DNA from: Clostridium sardiniense
GTDB taxonomy: Bacteria; Bacillota; Clostridia; Clostridiales; Clostridiaceae
Length of the DNA stretch: 64,000 bases
NCBI RefSeq assembly: GCF_016907995.1
Contig: NZ_JAFBDA010000006.1
Coordinates: 62,001 to 126,000, forward strand
Reading direction: 5' to 3'
Shown: positions 35,500 through 45,340 of the stretch, one piece after another
Numbering within the stretch: the stretch's first letter is position 1
Layout of the letters: the number at the start of each line of letters is the position of its first letter
The notes under the pieces: generated by a model
The model's input: only the letters and a program-made list of their open reading frames with translations
What the model was told of the DNA's origin: nothing
Databases searched by the model: none
Position numbers and translations under genes: made by a program

Positions 35500-36509
35500 A
35501 TATAATAGAATTCTTTAAAGAGAGAGTAATATTTTTAATAATAAATATTTTAATACTATCATTTACAGGAATACTACTAAAGGCTTTAAAAGTAGATTTA
35601 TATGCAATAATTTTTATAGTAGTTATAAATTTTATTGGAATAATAGTATTTCATATTTATGAATATATAAAAAAGAAAAAATACTATGATGAAGTTTTAA
35701 GTAACTTAAAATCATTAGATAAAAAATATTTAATTTCTGAGGTGATGGATGAGGCAGATTTCTTAGATGGGAAAATATTATATAGCATAATAAAAGAGAC
35801 TGATAAATCTATGAATGATGAAATTTTAAAATTAAAGCTTAATATTAGAGAGTATAAGGAATATATAGAACTTTGGGTTCATGAAGTAAAAACTCCAATA
35901 GCAACATGTAAGTTATTAATAGAAAACAATGATTTCCCAGTAACAGAGAGTATAGGAGAAGAGGTTGAGAGAGTTGAAAATTACATAGAACAAGCTTTGT
36001 TTTATGCAAGAAGTAATACACTTGAGAAGGACTATATTATAAAAGAAATAAAGATAATAGATTGTATAAATAGTTCTGTAAAGAAAAATTTAAATCAACT
36101 AATAGAAAATAAAATAAAAATTGATATAACTGATAGAGATAATATTGTCTATTCAGATTCTAAGTGGGTTGAATTTATATTAAATCAGATAATATCTAAT
36201 TCAATTAAATACAGAAAAAAAGATAATAGTATACTTAAGTTTTATTCTGAAAAAAGTGGTGAAAATATAGTCTTAACTATCGAAGATAATGGTATAGGAA
36301 TGGATGAAAAAGATGTTTTAAAAGCATTTGATAAAGGATATACAGGTACAAATGGACGTAAGTTTACTAAATCAACAGGGATAGGGTTATATCTTTGTAA
36401 TAAACTATGCATAAAACTAGGGCTCAAAATAAAGTTAGAATCCTTATTAAATGGAGGAACTAAAGTATATATATTCTTTCCAATAAATAAAATGATGCTC
36501 TTTGAGTAG
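35496..36509 (+). CDS. Intramembrane-sensing histidine kinase, BceS-like
   Basis: 337 aa. Two N-terminal membrane helices (about 10-30 and 36-56) with almost no external loop are typical of this class, which senses through the partner transporter rather than by its own ectodomain. The H-box is LWVHEVKTPIATCK; the N-box NSIKYRKK and G-boxes EDNGIGM and STGIGLYL follow. Confidence 0.94.
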   Translation: MNIIEFFKERVIFLIINILILSFTGILLKALKVDLYAIIFIVVINFIGIIVFHIYEYIKKKKYYDEVLSNLKSLDKKYLISEVMDEADFLDGKILYSIIKETDKSMNDEILKLKLNIREYKEYIELWVHEVKTPIATCKLLIENNDFPVTESIGEEVERVENYIEQALFYARSNTLEKDYIIKEIKIIDCINSSVKKNLNQLIENKIKIDITDRDNIVYSDSKWVEFILNQIISNSIKYRKKDNSILKFYSEKSGENIVLTIEDNGIGMDEKDVLKAFDKGYTGTNGRKFTKSTGIGLYLCNKLCIKLGLKIKLESLLNGGTKVYIFFPINKMMLFE

Positions 36510-36524
36510 CTTTATAAATTTATG

Positions 36525-36560
36525 TGACAAGTTTGTAAGTTTTCTGTTAGGTTCTACTAT
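36525..36560 (+). promoter_or_regulatory. BceR-type binding site and promoter for the ABC transporter genes
   Basis: TGACA-N4-TGTAA (36525-36538) fits the TNACA-N4-TGTAA motif known for BceR-like regulators. It overlaps a weak -35 (TTTGTA), with TACTAT at 36555-36560 after 17 bases. The ATPase gene starts 60 bases later. Confidence 0.65.
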
Positions 36561-36620
36561 GGATGTAACCTTATATGGAATTTAAAATAGAATCATAGAA
36601 AGAATTTTGGAGGGAAAGTT

Positions 36621-37391
36621 ATGAGCAAAGAAGTATTAAGGGTTAGTAATATAGAGAAATACTATGGAAGAAAGGGCAATATTACAAAGGCCATAAATAA
36701 TATAAGCTTTTTAGTAAATGAAGGTGAATTTATTGGAGTTATGGGGGCATCAGGTTCTGGTAAAACAACTCTTTTAAACTGTATATCGACTATAGATAAA
36801 GTAACAAGTGGAAAGATATTTATATCAGGTAATGATATAACAAAATTAAATTCTAAGAAAATAGCTAAGTTTAGAAGAGAAGAATTAGGATTTATATTTC
36901 AGGATTTTAGTCTTCTTGATACATTAACTGTATATGAAAATATAGCATTAGCTTTAAGTATTTTAAGACTAGATCATAAAGAAATAGATAATAAAGTTAA
37001 AGAGATTTCAAAAAGATTAAACATAGGAGATATTTTAAATAAATTTCCATATGAGATATCAGGAGGACAAAAACAGAGGGTTGCAGCAGCGAGGGCGATA
37101 GTTACAAATCCGAAAATGGTACTAGCTGATGAGCCAACAGGTGCATTGGATTCCAAATCTGCTAAGATGCTTTTAGAAAGTTTAGAGGATTTAAATAAAA
37201 ACTTAAATGCAACAATACTTATGGTTACACATGATGCATTTACAGCAAGTTATGCAGACAGGATATTATTTATAAAAGACGGAGAAGTTTTTAATGAGCT
37301 TATTCGTGGAAATGACACAAGAAAAGAATTCTTTAGTAAAATCATTGAAGTTATAGCAGTTCTTGGAGGTGACTCTAGAGATGGATTTTAA
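36621..37391 (+). CDS. BceA-like ABC transporter ATP-binding protein
   Basis: 256 aa. Walker A GASGSGKTT, signature ISGGQKQR, Walker B MVLADEPTGALD and the H-loop VTHD are complete. It belongs to the MacB/LolD-like class that powers BceB-type permeases. Family role: frees cell-wall precursors from antimicrobial peptides and signals flux to BceS. Strong GGAGGG ribosome site. It overlaps the permease by 11 bases. Confidence 0.95.
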   Translation: MSKEVLRVSNIEKYYGRKGNITKAINNISFLVNEGEFIGVMGASGSGKTTLLNCISTIDKVTSGKIFISGNDITKLNSKKIAKFRREELGFIFQDFSLLDTLTVYENIALALSILRLDHKEIDNKVKEISKRLNIGDILNKFPYEISGGQKQRVAAARAIVTNPKMVLADEPTGALDSKSAKMLLESLEDLNKNLNATILMVTHDAFTASYADRILFIKDGEVFNELIRGNDTRKEFFSKIIEVIAVLGGDSRDGF

Positions 37392-39357
37392 GCTAGCTTT
37401 AAGAAATTTAAAAAGAAGCCTAAAGGATTATATAATATATTTTTTCACGATTATATTTGCTGTATGTGTATTCTATACATTTAATTCAATAAAATCTCAA
37501 AGTATTATGATGAATATAAATGAAACACAATCAAAAGCTTTTGATTTAATACAAAATGTTATGGGAGTAGCTTCCATATTTATAGCATTTATATTAGGAT
37601 TTTTGATTGTATATGCTAATAATTACTTAATAAAAAGAAGAAAAAAAGAATTTGGTATATATATGACACTTGGAATGGAGAAGAGTGAGTTATCTAAGAT
37701 AATATTTATAGAGACACTATTAATAGGAATTACATCATTAGTAATTGGACTCTTTATAGGTGTTTTAGCATCACAGGGATTATCTATTCTGACCGCCAAT
37801 ATGTTTAAAGTAGACCTTACAAAGTTTAAATTTATATTTTCATATAATGCATTCTTAAAGACTATAATTTGTTTTGGAATAATTTATTTGGTTGTATTAT
37901 TATTTAATTCAATAATAATAAATAAGGTTAAGTTAATTGATTTATTAATATCATCAAAGAAAAATGAAAAATTAAGAATTAAAAATATTTGGACATCTGT
38001 AATAGTATTTATAATAAGTATTACTATTATTGGATATGCTTATTATAATATATTAGATAATGGAATAGCTAAAATTGACCTGACAAGTATACTTTTGGGA
38101 AGTATTGGAACGTTTCTATTTTTCTTTTCAATATCAGGTTTTTTCTTAAAGGTAGTACAAAGTAATAAGGCAATATATTTAAGAGATTTAAATATGTTTG
38201 TATTTAGACAAATTAACAGTAAAATAAATACTACATTTGTATCCATGACATTTATATGCTTAATGTTATTTGTAGCCATATGTACATTTTCAGGAGGACT
38301 TGGAATAAATAAGGCATTAAATTCAGATGTTAAAGACCTAACACAATTTGATGTAACATTTTGGAGTAACAAAGGTGTGGAGATAGATAATGTATTAAAA
38401 AGTGAAGGAATAAATATTAGATCATATTCAGATGAATATGTAAGTTATATTAATTTTAATAGTGGAGTTAAATATAGAGATTTTTTAAATTCAAAAGGAA
38501 TTAATAAAGGAAAAACATATTATCCTATAGCTGAAAATATAGACATTCAAGTAATGAGACTTTCAAAGTTTAATGATATTATGAAGATATTAGGTAAGGA
38601 TACCGTAAAATTAGAGAAAGATAGTTATATGGTTTTTGGAGATGTACAAGATATGATAGGTAGTATTCAAAGATCGGTAGACGATAATAAAGTAATAAAT
38701 ATTAATGGACATAAACTTACTCCGGCTAAGATACGGGTATTAGATATGACTACTTATAATCAAATGATAAAAAATAATATATGTACATTTGTAGTAAATG
38801 ATTCAATAGTAAGTGGATTAAAACCCATTAATTCATTTTTAAATGTAAATTTAAATGATAATAAGGGTAAAATAGAAAAAGAATTGAAAGAAAAAATTAA
38901 AGTAATTAATAGTAAGAAGGAAAGTGATATTCAGTTAATTACAAAAAGTGAGTTGTTATCAAAAAATACAAGCACTGGGGTCATGATAGCTTATTTAGGA
39001 ATATACATTGGAATTATATTCTTAGTTACATCAGCAGCTGTACTAGCACTTCAACAATTATGCGACTCAACAGATAATTTAGAAAGATATAAATTGCTTA
39101 GAAAGATAGGTGTTGATGATAGTATAATAAATAAATCCCTATTAATTCAAATAGGAATATATTTTATGGTTCCACTATCTTTAGCATTAGTTCATTCAAT
39201 AGTAGGATTGAAAATTTCTTCAGATATAGTATCTATATTTGGGAATGAAGGTATGTTCAAGAATATAATCATAACAGTTATTGTACTTTTAGTTATATAT
39301 GGTGGATATTTTATAGTTACTTATACATCAGTAAAAAAGACTATAAGAGAAAAATGA
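37381..39357 (+). CDS. BceB-like ABC permease (FtsX family)
   Basis: 658 aa from the ATG at 37381, ten bases after GGAGGT; a TTG at 37363 is in the same frame but includes the ribosome site. There are about ten membrane helices. A large extracytoplasmic domain of about 200 residues lies between helices 7 and 8 (about 310-530), the hallmark of BceB, where peptide specificity resides. FtsX-like motifs flank it. Substrate peptide unknown. Confidence 0.93.
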   Translation: MDFKLALRNLKRSLKDYIIYFFTIIFAVCVFYTFNSIKSQSIMMNINETQSKAFDLIQNVMGVASIFIAFILGFLIVYANNYLIKRRKKEFGIYMTLGMEKSELSKIIFIETLLIGITSLVIGLFIGVLASQGLSILTANMFKVDLTKFKFIFSYNAFLKTIICFGIIYLVVLLFNSIIINKVKLIDLLISSKKNEKLRIKNIWTSVIVFIISITIIGYAYYNILDNGIAKIDLTSILLGSIGTFLFFFSISGFFLKVVQSNKAIYLRDLNMFVFRQINSKINTTFVSMTFICLMLFVAICTFSGGLGINKALNSDVKDLTQFDVTFWSNKGVEIDNVLKSEGINIRSYSDEYVSYINFNSGVKYRDFLNSKGINKGKTYYPIAENIDIQVMRLSKFNDIMKILGKDTVKLEKDSYMVFGDVQDMIGSIQRSVDDNKVININGHKLTPAKIRVLDMTTYNQMIKNNICTFVVNDSIVSGLKPINSFLNVNLNDNKGKIEKELKEKIKVINSKKESDIQLITKSELLSKNTSTGVMIAYLGIYIGIIFLVTSAAVLALQQLCDSTDNLERYKLLRKIGVDDSIINKSLLIQIGIYFMVPLSLALVHSIVGLKISSDIVSIFGNEGMFKNIIITVIVLLVIYGGYFIVTYTSVKKTIREK

Positions 39358-39371
39358 AATAAAAGATAAAG

Positions 39372-39401
39372 AAAAACCACTCAAGAAATGAGTGGTTTTT
39401 T
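39372..39401. terminator. Bidirectional terminator between convergent genes
   Basis: AAAAACCACTC pairs with GAGTGGTTTTTT. It serves the bceAB-like genes on plus and the amidase-domain gene on minus. Confidence 0.9.
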
Positions 39402-40504
39402 CAATAATTCATTCTTACTAACCAGAACTTCATATTTTTATCGCTCCATCCTAAATCCCAAGGAACGTTATTTCTATCTGTATTGTGACAAGTTACTAAA
39501 GAGTAGCCTTTAGAGTCAGCACCAGTAACCATAGATATATGAGTTATATCTCCTTTTTTTTCATAAGCTATAAAGTCTCCAGGTAAAAGCTTGTAAGATG
39601 CTTTATATACCTGTTCATAACTACCTCTAGCAAGAACATATCCACGACCACTTCCTATCATATAATGAGTAAATTTATCAGCATTTACCCAAGGACCAGT
39701 AGCGCTACTTTTTGCATAATTCCAAATAGCATTTTTCTTAAACTTTCCACCTTCATGTAAAATTTGAGATGCAAAGTTTGCACAATCCCCACCTTCAGGA
39801 TTAAAGTCTCGATAGGCTTTATTATATTTATATCCATATTCTTTTGCTGTTGCAGAACCACAATACTGGTCAGCATAAGAAACGGCATTTTTTCGTCTAT
39901 CATTAATACCTGATAGATCTCTTGGGGGTTGAGCATTTATATATTCTTTGATTTTATCCATTTTAATATCTTCAAGCTTTAATGAATCAGCAAATGGATC
40001 AGTGTACCATTCTTTTGTGATTATCCATTCATCATCCTTTTTAGTAAGGTTAATTGAGTGATAAGTTCCTATTCTTGAAGAGTTTACTATATGAGGTTGA
40101 TCTTCATAAACATATGTATATTCTGTATTACATAATACATAAAAAGAGCAGGCTTTATCAGAAACCTTAGCTTTTCTAAACACTATATCTGGAGTTATAT
40201 CGGTAAATTTAACACCTTGCTTTTTAGCCCAGTTATTAATATACTTTACTTTTCGTTCTTCATATTCATAAGCCCATTGGCCATATTTTGTATCTGTGTC
40301 ATACAAAGATTCAATTGAATCTAAATCTTGAGTTAACACTGATTTACTCTTTGATAAGAATATATTTTTAACAAAATTTTTCATTTCATCATCTGGGTTA
40401 GATTCTGCAAAAGCTTTTAAAGGAATCATAAAAATTGTACATAAACAAATAAAAGCAATTATAAATATTTTAAGGTATTTGAAATAAGATTTTGATTTTA
40501 GCAT
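39401..40504 (-). CDS. Secreted amidase-domain (Amidase_6-like) protein
   Basis: 367 aa from the ATG at 40504 (AAAGGGGTG nine bases upstream; an ATG at 40525 overlaps that site). Signal peptide: about 18 hydrophobic residues ending at KAFAES. The C-terminal ~160 residues form a papain/NlpC-like putative amidase domain with a Cys in GGDCANFASQIL and a His in DITHISMVTG. The N-terminal part is helical with a beta module. Probably a peptidoglycan or peptide hydrolase. It follows the M15 peptidase by 31 bases, likely one operon. Confidence 0.87.
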   Translation of the reverse strand: MLKSKSYFKYLKIFIIAFICLCTIFMIPLKAFAESNPDDEMKNFVKNIFLSKSKSVLTQDLDSIESLYDTDTKYGQWAYEYEERKVKYINNWAKKQGVKFTDITPDIVFRKAKVSDKACSFYVLCNTEYTYVYEDQPHIVNSSRIGTYHSINLTKKDDEWIITKEWYTDPFADSLKLEDIKMDKIKEYINAQPPRDLSGINDRRKNAVSYADQYCGSATAKEYGYKYNKAYRDFNPEGGDCANFASQILHEGGKFKKNAIWNYAKSSATGPWVNADKFTHYMIGSGRGYVLARGSYEQVYKASYKLLPGDFIAYEKKGDITHISMVTGADSKGYSLVTCHNTDRNNVPWDLGWSDKNMKFWLVRMNY

Positions 40505-40535
40505 TAGACTTATCACCCCTTTCATAGAGAATAAA

Positions 40536-41447
40536 TTATTTTAAACTTTTATCAATTAAATCTATATACTTCTTAGCATTTTCTTCATCTATAGGAGCAC
40601 CATCAAACCAATTCTCGCTATTTTTAGCATCTGAAAAATATTTAGCTTTTAGAATGATTTCAGGTCTATATTCAAAGTGTAATATATCAAAGTGATTCCA
40701 TTTTCCACCCCAAACAAAATTATGTTTTTCAAATGCTTCTACTAATTCAGTAGGATATTCTGAAACTCTGGTGCTTCCTTTTTCTTTAGAACTCCATTTC
40801 CAATAATCTCTTGGATCACTTTTTAAATCAATGGCAATTCCATAAGCATGAGGACTAAGTCGTCCTGTTCCAGATATAACCCTGTAATTATAAGTACCAC
40901 TAGCAGGATATAGTATAGCACTTATATCATTTCGTCCTTTTGATAAAGGTATTATTTCTCTTAAGGCATTTTCTAATGATGCATTAGCAGAATTTTGACT
41001 ATTAAATTGATAATTAGTATAGCCATATTTAAGTCTAGATAAATTTTTTTCTATAGCACCTTTAGAACTTCCATATACCTCATTTAATAAGTCATAATTT
41101 CTAGCTCTACCTGGATCAAAACCTTTATCCACAACAGAGTTATTTTTAGTAAGTGGATAGTATTGTTCCATCATATCTTGTATATCTGGGTTAGATAATT
41201 TCTCATCATGGCCTTTTTCTCTCTTATCATCATATAGAATTTTTTTGCCAGATTTCATAATGATATATACCTTATCATCAGATTTTTTTTCTACACCTTG
41301 TATATGCTCTGGATAAGCAAGCATTAATGATAATATATCTCTTTTCATTTCTATTAGATAATCTTCACTATTAGAGGCTTTTGGAGTTATAGGAATATTT
41401 AAAATAATTAAAAATGATACCATAAATATCTTCAAAAATTTTTTCAT
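40536..41447 (-). CDS. Secreted M15-family peptidase (VanY/endolysin-like carboxy- or endopeptidase)
   Basis: 303 aa with a signal peptide (MKKFLKIFMVSFLIILN, cleavage near PKASN). The zinc site of family M15 is visible: SPHAYGIAIDL gives the first His and Asp, and WNHFDILHFEYRPE the last His. It should cut peptidoglycan stem peptides. It is transcribed with the amidase-domain gene and converges on a Bce-type peptide-resistance operon; that may reflect a common cell-wall stress role but no shared site was found. Confidence 0.9.
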   Translation of the reverse strand: MKKFLKIFMVSFLIILNIPITPKASNSEDYLIEMKRDILSLMLAYPEHIQGVEKKSDDKVYIIMKSGKKILYDDKREKGHDEKLSNPDIQDMMEQYYPLTKNNSVVDKGFDPGRARNYDLLNEVYGSSKGAIEKNLSRLKYGYTNYQFNSQNSANASLENALREIIPLSKGRNDISAILYPASGTYNYRVISGTGRLSPHAYGIAIDLKSDPRDYWKWSSKEKGSTRVSEYPTELVEAFEKHNFVWGGKWNHFDILHFEYRPEIILKAKYFSDAKNSENWFDGAPIDEENAKKYIDLIDKSLK

Positions 41448-41656
41448 AATTAATACCTGCCTTTTAAAATCATATTGAATATAGTTTATCCTAAGAATAA
41501 TTCTAATATGTAATATATATAGGCAGCGAAATTTGGAAAGTAACTTATATATTTCATTATTTGCGTAATTAAAGAGAGTTGAAAATAATATTTACTTTTT
41601 TATATAAAATTAAAATGTTAATATATAAATATATATTTTAGAAAGAGGTTTTGATA

Positions 41657-42001
41657 ATGAGCTTAGTAATGACATATGAAGAATATAATATTATAAATAA
41701 AAAATTTTTAGATTTTGCAAATAAAATAGTTGAGGAAGATTTGGAAAATTATAGTGAAGAAAAATTAGAAAAGCTTAAAAATTATAAAGCTAAGTTTGAA
41801 GAGATAATGGAAAAGAGTAATGAAGAGATAGCTTCAGAAGATAATGAAAATAATCTAAAGGATTTAAGATATTTAGTTTTAGATAGTTTATTCCTTGCGG
41901 CAGACATTACAAACTTTTATAGCTACAAAGAATCAGAAAGATTTAAGATGAGGGTAGCAAACTATTTGAATAAAAGAAGAAGAGCTGAATTTGGATTTTA
42001 G
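41657..42001 (+). CDS. Small acidic helical protein of unknown function
   Basis: 114 aa from the ATG at 41657, eight bases after AGAGG. The protein is almost all helix with many Glu and Lys (VEEDLENYSEEKLEKLKNYKAKFEEIMEK), so a coiled coil is likely, and ends basic (LNKRRRAEFGF). No family recognised. It is alone with its own terminator. Confidence 0.75.
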   Translation: MSLVMTYEEYNIINKKFLDFANKIVEEDLENYSEEKLEKLKNYKAKFEEIMEKSNEEIASEDNENNLKDLRYLVLDSLFLAADITNFYSYKESERFKMRVANYLNKRRRAEFGF

Positions 42002-42016
42002 TGAATATATATAAAT

Positions 42017-42056
42017 AAAAATACTCAGTAACTAACCGCTACTGAGTATTTTTTAT
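42017..42056. terminator. Bidirectional terminator
   Basis: AAAATACTCAGTA pairs with TACTGAGTATTTT, with A and T flanks. It lies between convergent genes. Confidence 0.9.
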
Positions 42057-42057
42057 T

Positions 42058-43509
42058 TTAGTCTGGCATTGATAAATTGCAGACTGTTAGCATATTTATT
42101 GTATCTTCAACTGCATGGCGCACACCAGCTAGTATTATTAAATCATTTGCTTCAAGTACAGTATCAGCGGTTGGCATTATTTCTTCATCATCTCTAATAA
42201 TTGAGAAAATTCTACATCCAACAGGTAATTTACATTCCTTTAATGATTTACCAAGATACAATTGATTACTAATTAAGAATTCACGTATTATTATTTTTTC
42301 TTCCTCTGCAACTTTTTGAACTGTATTTTCATCTTCAACTATTAACTTTTCAAAAAGTATAGGGAATAAAATACAGGATATAACAGTAGTAACAACGAAA
42401 GCAGAGTAATCAGAATTATTTATATACCCTAAGTTTAAAGCCATCTGAGCGCCAACTATTACTAAACTAAGTTGTGCTGTTAATATCATTGAAGATGCTA
42501 ATGAATTTCTCATACCATATTTCTTTTTTAGCAATAAGCAAGGTATAAATTTAACTAAGAAGAAAATAATTAAAAATACAGGTATCTTTGCAATAGAACC
42601 AGGATTTTCAATTATAGCATTTAAATCTATATTTACACCTATCATAATAAAAAATATTGGTATTAAAAATCCATATCCAATTACATCTAATTGGTGAGAT
42701 ATTTCTTCTTTTGCTTTTCCAACAAGTAGTGAAAATATTATTCCAGCTAAGAAAGATCCAAGTATAATCTCAGAACCAACTTTTTGAGCAACTGCAACTA
42801 GAACTAATACAAGAGCAAAAGCACCTCTAATACTTAAGTGTAAATTCTTAAAAGCTACTGCTGAAAAATCATTTATCTTAAATAAAATTTTAGCTAAAAA
42901 ATACATGAGAAAAGCAGCACCAAATATTATTAAGAATGTAAAACTTTTAAGTGATAATCCATAAGTAGTCACTGATGATACAAAGGTTATACCAATTAAA
43001 CTTACTAATTCACCAATTAATCCAAAAATCAATAAAGATTGACCAAAATCACTATTTAAAATATGCTTTGCCTTTAATATAGGAACAAGCAGTGCTGGTG
43101 CTGCAGCAGTAAATAGTAGTGCAAAAAATAATGTTCCATTATCTATTCCAACAAATTTTAATGAGAAAGATAATATTATTGATACTATAAGAGATATAAT
43201 AAACATCTTTACACTTAAAAATATCTTTGAATCAATAACTGATTCATTATCTTTTAATTTTAAATCATCAAAATTTATTTCAAGACCACTTAAAAACATT
43301 AGATAAGCAAGGCCTAAATTTGATAAAAATAAAATCCAAACATCAGGTTTTATAATATTTAAAAAGCTTTTTCCAAGAATAATTCCTATAAAGATTTCTC
43401 CAACCTGATAAGGGATTTTTATTTTCTTTAATTTTGCTACTAAAAATGGCGTGAAGAAAGCTACCACAGTCAAAATTAGTAGAGAATCATAATTTAAAGT
43501 CTCTTCCAT
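42058..43509 (-). CDS. CPA2-type cation:proton antiporter (KefB-like) with C-terminal RCK_C domain
   Basis: 483 aa. About twelve membrane helices (to about 390) carry the Na/H exchanger fold, starting IKIPYQVGEIFIGIILGKSFL. The C-terminal ~75 residues (LYLGKSLKECKLPVGCRIFSIIRDDEEIMPTADTVLE) form a TrkA-C/RCK_C regulatory domain; the nucleotide-binding RCK_N domain is missing. Predicted to exchange Na or K for protons. Confidence 0.9.
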   Translation of the reverse strand: MEETLNYDSLLILTVVAFFTPFLVAKLKKIKIPYQVGEIFIGIILGKSFLNIIKPDVWILFLSNLGLAYLMFLSGLEINFDDLKLKDNESVIDSKIFLSVKMFIISLIVSIILSFSLKFVGIDNGTLFFALLFTAAAPALLVPILKAKHILNSDFGQSLLIFGLIGELVSLIGITFVSSVTTYGLSLKSFTFLIIFGAAFLMYFLAKILFKINDFSAVAFKNLHLSIRGAFALVLVLVAVAQKVGSEIILGSFLAGIIFSLLVGKAKEEISHQLDVIGYGFLIPIFFIMIGVNIDLNAIIENPGSIAKIPVFLIIFFLVKFIPCLLLKKKYGMRNSLASSMILTAQLSLVIVGAQMALNLGYINNSDYSAFVVTTVISCILFPILFEKLIVEDENTVQKVAEEEKIIIREFLISNQLYLGKSLKECKLPVGCRIFSIIRDDEEIMPTADTVLEANDLIILAGVRHAVEDTINMLTVCNLSMPD

Positions 43510-43787
43510 ATAGAATCCCTTCTTTTTCTTAAGTTTATAAAATATATTGTAAATAACATAATTTAATTTCGCAAGTTTGATAAATTCAATTAGATAACAT
43601 TAAGTTAATAATAATAGAAATAATTATTCATACTTAATTTATAGTATGTTAATTGTATTGATTAAATATTAGATTATATAATTCAATTAAATTGTTTTAT
43701 AAAACTATATAATTAAGAGTTGTTAAGGTTGGTATATGCGTTAAAAACATAAAAGGATTAGCAATATAATAGGAGGAAACTTTAATT

Positions 43788-44357
43788 ATGAAAGATTTAA
43801 ATTTAGATTTTAAAAAGACAGCATTAGTGATTATTGATTTACAAGAAGGAATAGTAAAAATGAGTAATGGGGGCGAGGCAGTAAAGAAAGCCAAATTACT
43901 TGTAGATTTATTTAGAGAAAATAATGGTTTTATTACATTCGTAAATGTTAATTTCTTAGATGGAAAAGATAGATTAATGCCTATAACAGATAGTGAAAAA
44001 AAGCCTATGAATATGCTACCAAAGGGATGGGCTGATTTAGTAAAAGAGTTAGAGGTAAGAGAAGATGATTATAAAGTTACAAAGCGTCAATGGGGAGCAT
44101 TCTTTGGAACAGACTTAGATATTGAGTTACGCAGAAGAGGAATAGATACTATAGTTTTATGTGGTATTTCAACTAATATAGGGGTAGAAAGTACAGCACG
44201 TGAAGCTTATAGTTATGGATATAATCAAATCTTTATAACTGATGCAATGACTGCAGCAAGTAAGGAAGAACATGATTGTACTATAAAATATATTTTCCCT
44301 AGGATAGGAAGAACAAGAACTACAGATGAACTTATATCAGAAGTAAAAGGTAAATAA
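43788..44357 (+). CDS. Isochorismatase-family hydrolase, YecD-like
   Basis: 189 aa. The catalytic Asp (VIIDLQEG) and Lys (VTKRQWGAFFGTDL) of the family are present. The segment CGISTNIGVESTAREA has Gly where nicotinamidase-type members have the nucleophilic Cys; this matches the YecD group, which shares almost the same segment. Activity is therefore uncertain. AGGAGG precedes the ATG. It may be cotranscribed with the NUDIX gene 73 bases downstream, as no terminator was seen. Confidence 0.88.
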   Translation: MKDLNLDFKKTALVIIDLQEGIVKMSNGGEAVKKAKLLVDLFRENNGFITFVNVNFLDGKDRLMPITDSEKKPMNMLPKGWADLVKELEVREDDYKVTKRQWGAFFGTDLDIELRRRGIDTIVLCGISTNIGVESTAREAYSYGYNQIFITDAMTAASKEEHDCTIKYIFPRIGRTRTTDELISEVKGK

Positions 44358-44430
44358 TTAAACTTTAGTATGGGTTTTATAAAATTAAAAACTTACTTAT
44401 AATATTACTATATAAGGGGATTTATTCATA

Positions 44431-45075
44431 ATGAATTTAATAGAGTATGGAGGTAATATGAGAGATTTATTAAAGAAGATTTTTAAAGGTTATAAGCCTG
44501 GAATAAATGCTGGAGATGGAAGAAGATATTATTCTGTAATAATTCCTATAATAGAGATAGGTGGAGAATATAATATTGTATTTGAAGTAAGAAATGATAA
44601 TTTAAAAGATAACCCAGGAGAGATATGTTTTCCAGGAGGCTCAATAGAAGAAGGAGAGTCTCCAAAGGAAGCCGCTATGCGTGAATGTTATGAAGAGATA
44701 GGTACAAAGCCTTCTGATATAGAAATAATATCAGAACTTGATTTATTTGTACCCAATAATAATATGGTGCTATATCCATTCTTAGGATATATAAAAGATG
44801 GTACTAGTTTTGTTATAAATAAGGATGAAGTAAAAGAGCTTTTAATTGTTCCATTAAATTACTTATTAACTACTGAGGCAAAATCAGTAGTTAATAAAAT
44901 TATTACTATTCCAAGTGATGATTTTCCATATGAGTATATAAAGGGTGGTAAGAATTATAAATTTAGAGAAGGCTCTTATAGAGTTGTATTTTACAAATAT
45001 AATGATTATGTTATATGGGGAATGACAGCTAAGATATTAGAAAATTTTTTAGAAATAATAAAGTCTAGCATTTAA
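44431..45075 (+). CDS. NUDIX hydrolase, CoA pyrophosphatase-like
   Basis: 214 aa from the ATG at 44431, ten bases after AAGGGGA; an ATG at 44458 behind GGAGGT is too close to that site but possible. The Nudix box is complete: GSIEEGESPKEAAMRECYEEIG. The upstream segment NPGEICFPGG fits the CoA-pyrophosphatase (NudL/YeaB) group, which cuts CoA to phosphopantetheine and 3',5'-ADP. Confidence 0.9.
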   Translation: MNLIEYGGNMRDLLKKIFKGYKPGINAGDGRRYYSVIIPIIEIGGEYNIVFEVRNDNLKDNPGEICFPGGSIEEGESPKEAAMRECYEEIGTKPSDIEIISELDLFVPNNNMVLYPFLGYIKDGTSFVINKDEVKELLIVPLNYLLTTEAKSVVNKIITIPSDDFPYEYIKGGKNYKFREGSYRVVFYKYNDYVIWGMTAKILENFLEIIKSSI

Positions 45076-45340
45076 TTATATATAAGTAAAAGTAGATCAA
45101 CTTAATGTATATAACCTTAGGTAGATCTTTTTTATTTTGAAAGAAGTAAAAGCCGGTTGCTTTAAATATTGATTTAAAAAGAAGACTACAGGTTTTAAAT
45201 AAGTAATACACTTTATAGATTACCATGAATTATATTTAGAATACTTACATAAATGAAAGAATAATGTAATGAATTTGAATATAAGATTAATTAGTTCAAA
45301 TTTATAATTAAGTTATATTAATTATAAAGGAGATATAGGT

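Noticed and set aside
44150..44230. Loss of the nucleophilic Cys in the isochorismatase-family gene as a sign of decay
   Set aside because: The same Gly-containing segment is normal in the YecD group, so it is a subfamily trait.
45087..45135. Terminator after the NUDIX gene
   Set aside because: Only a five-base AGATC/GATCT stem with a long loop; too weak to list.
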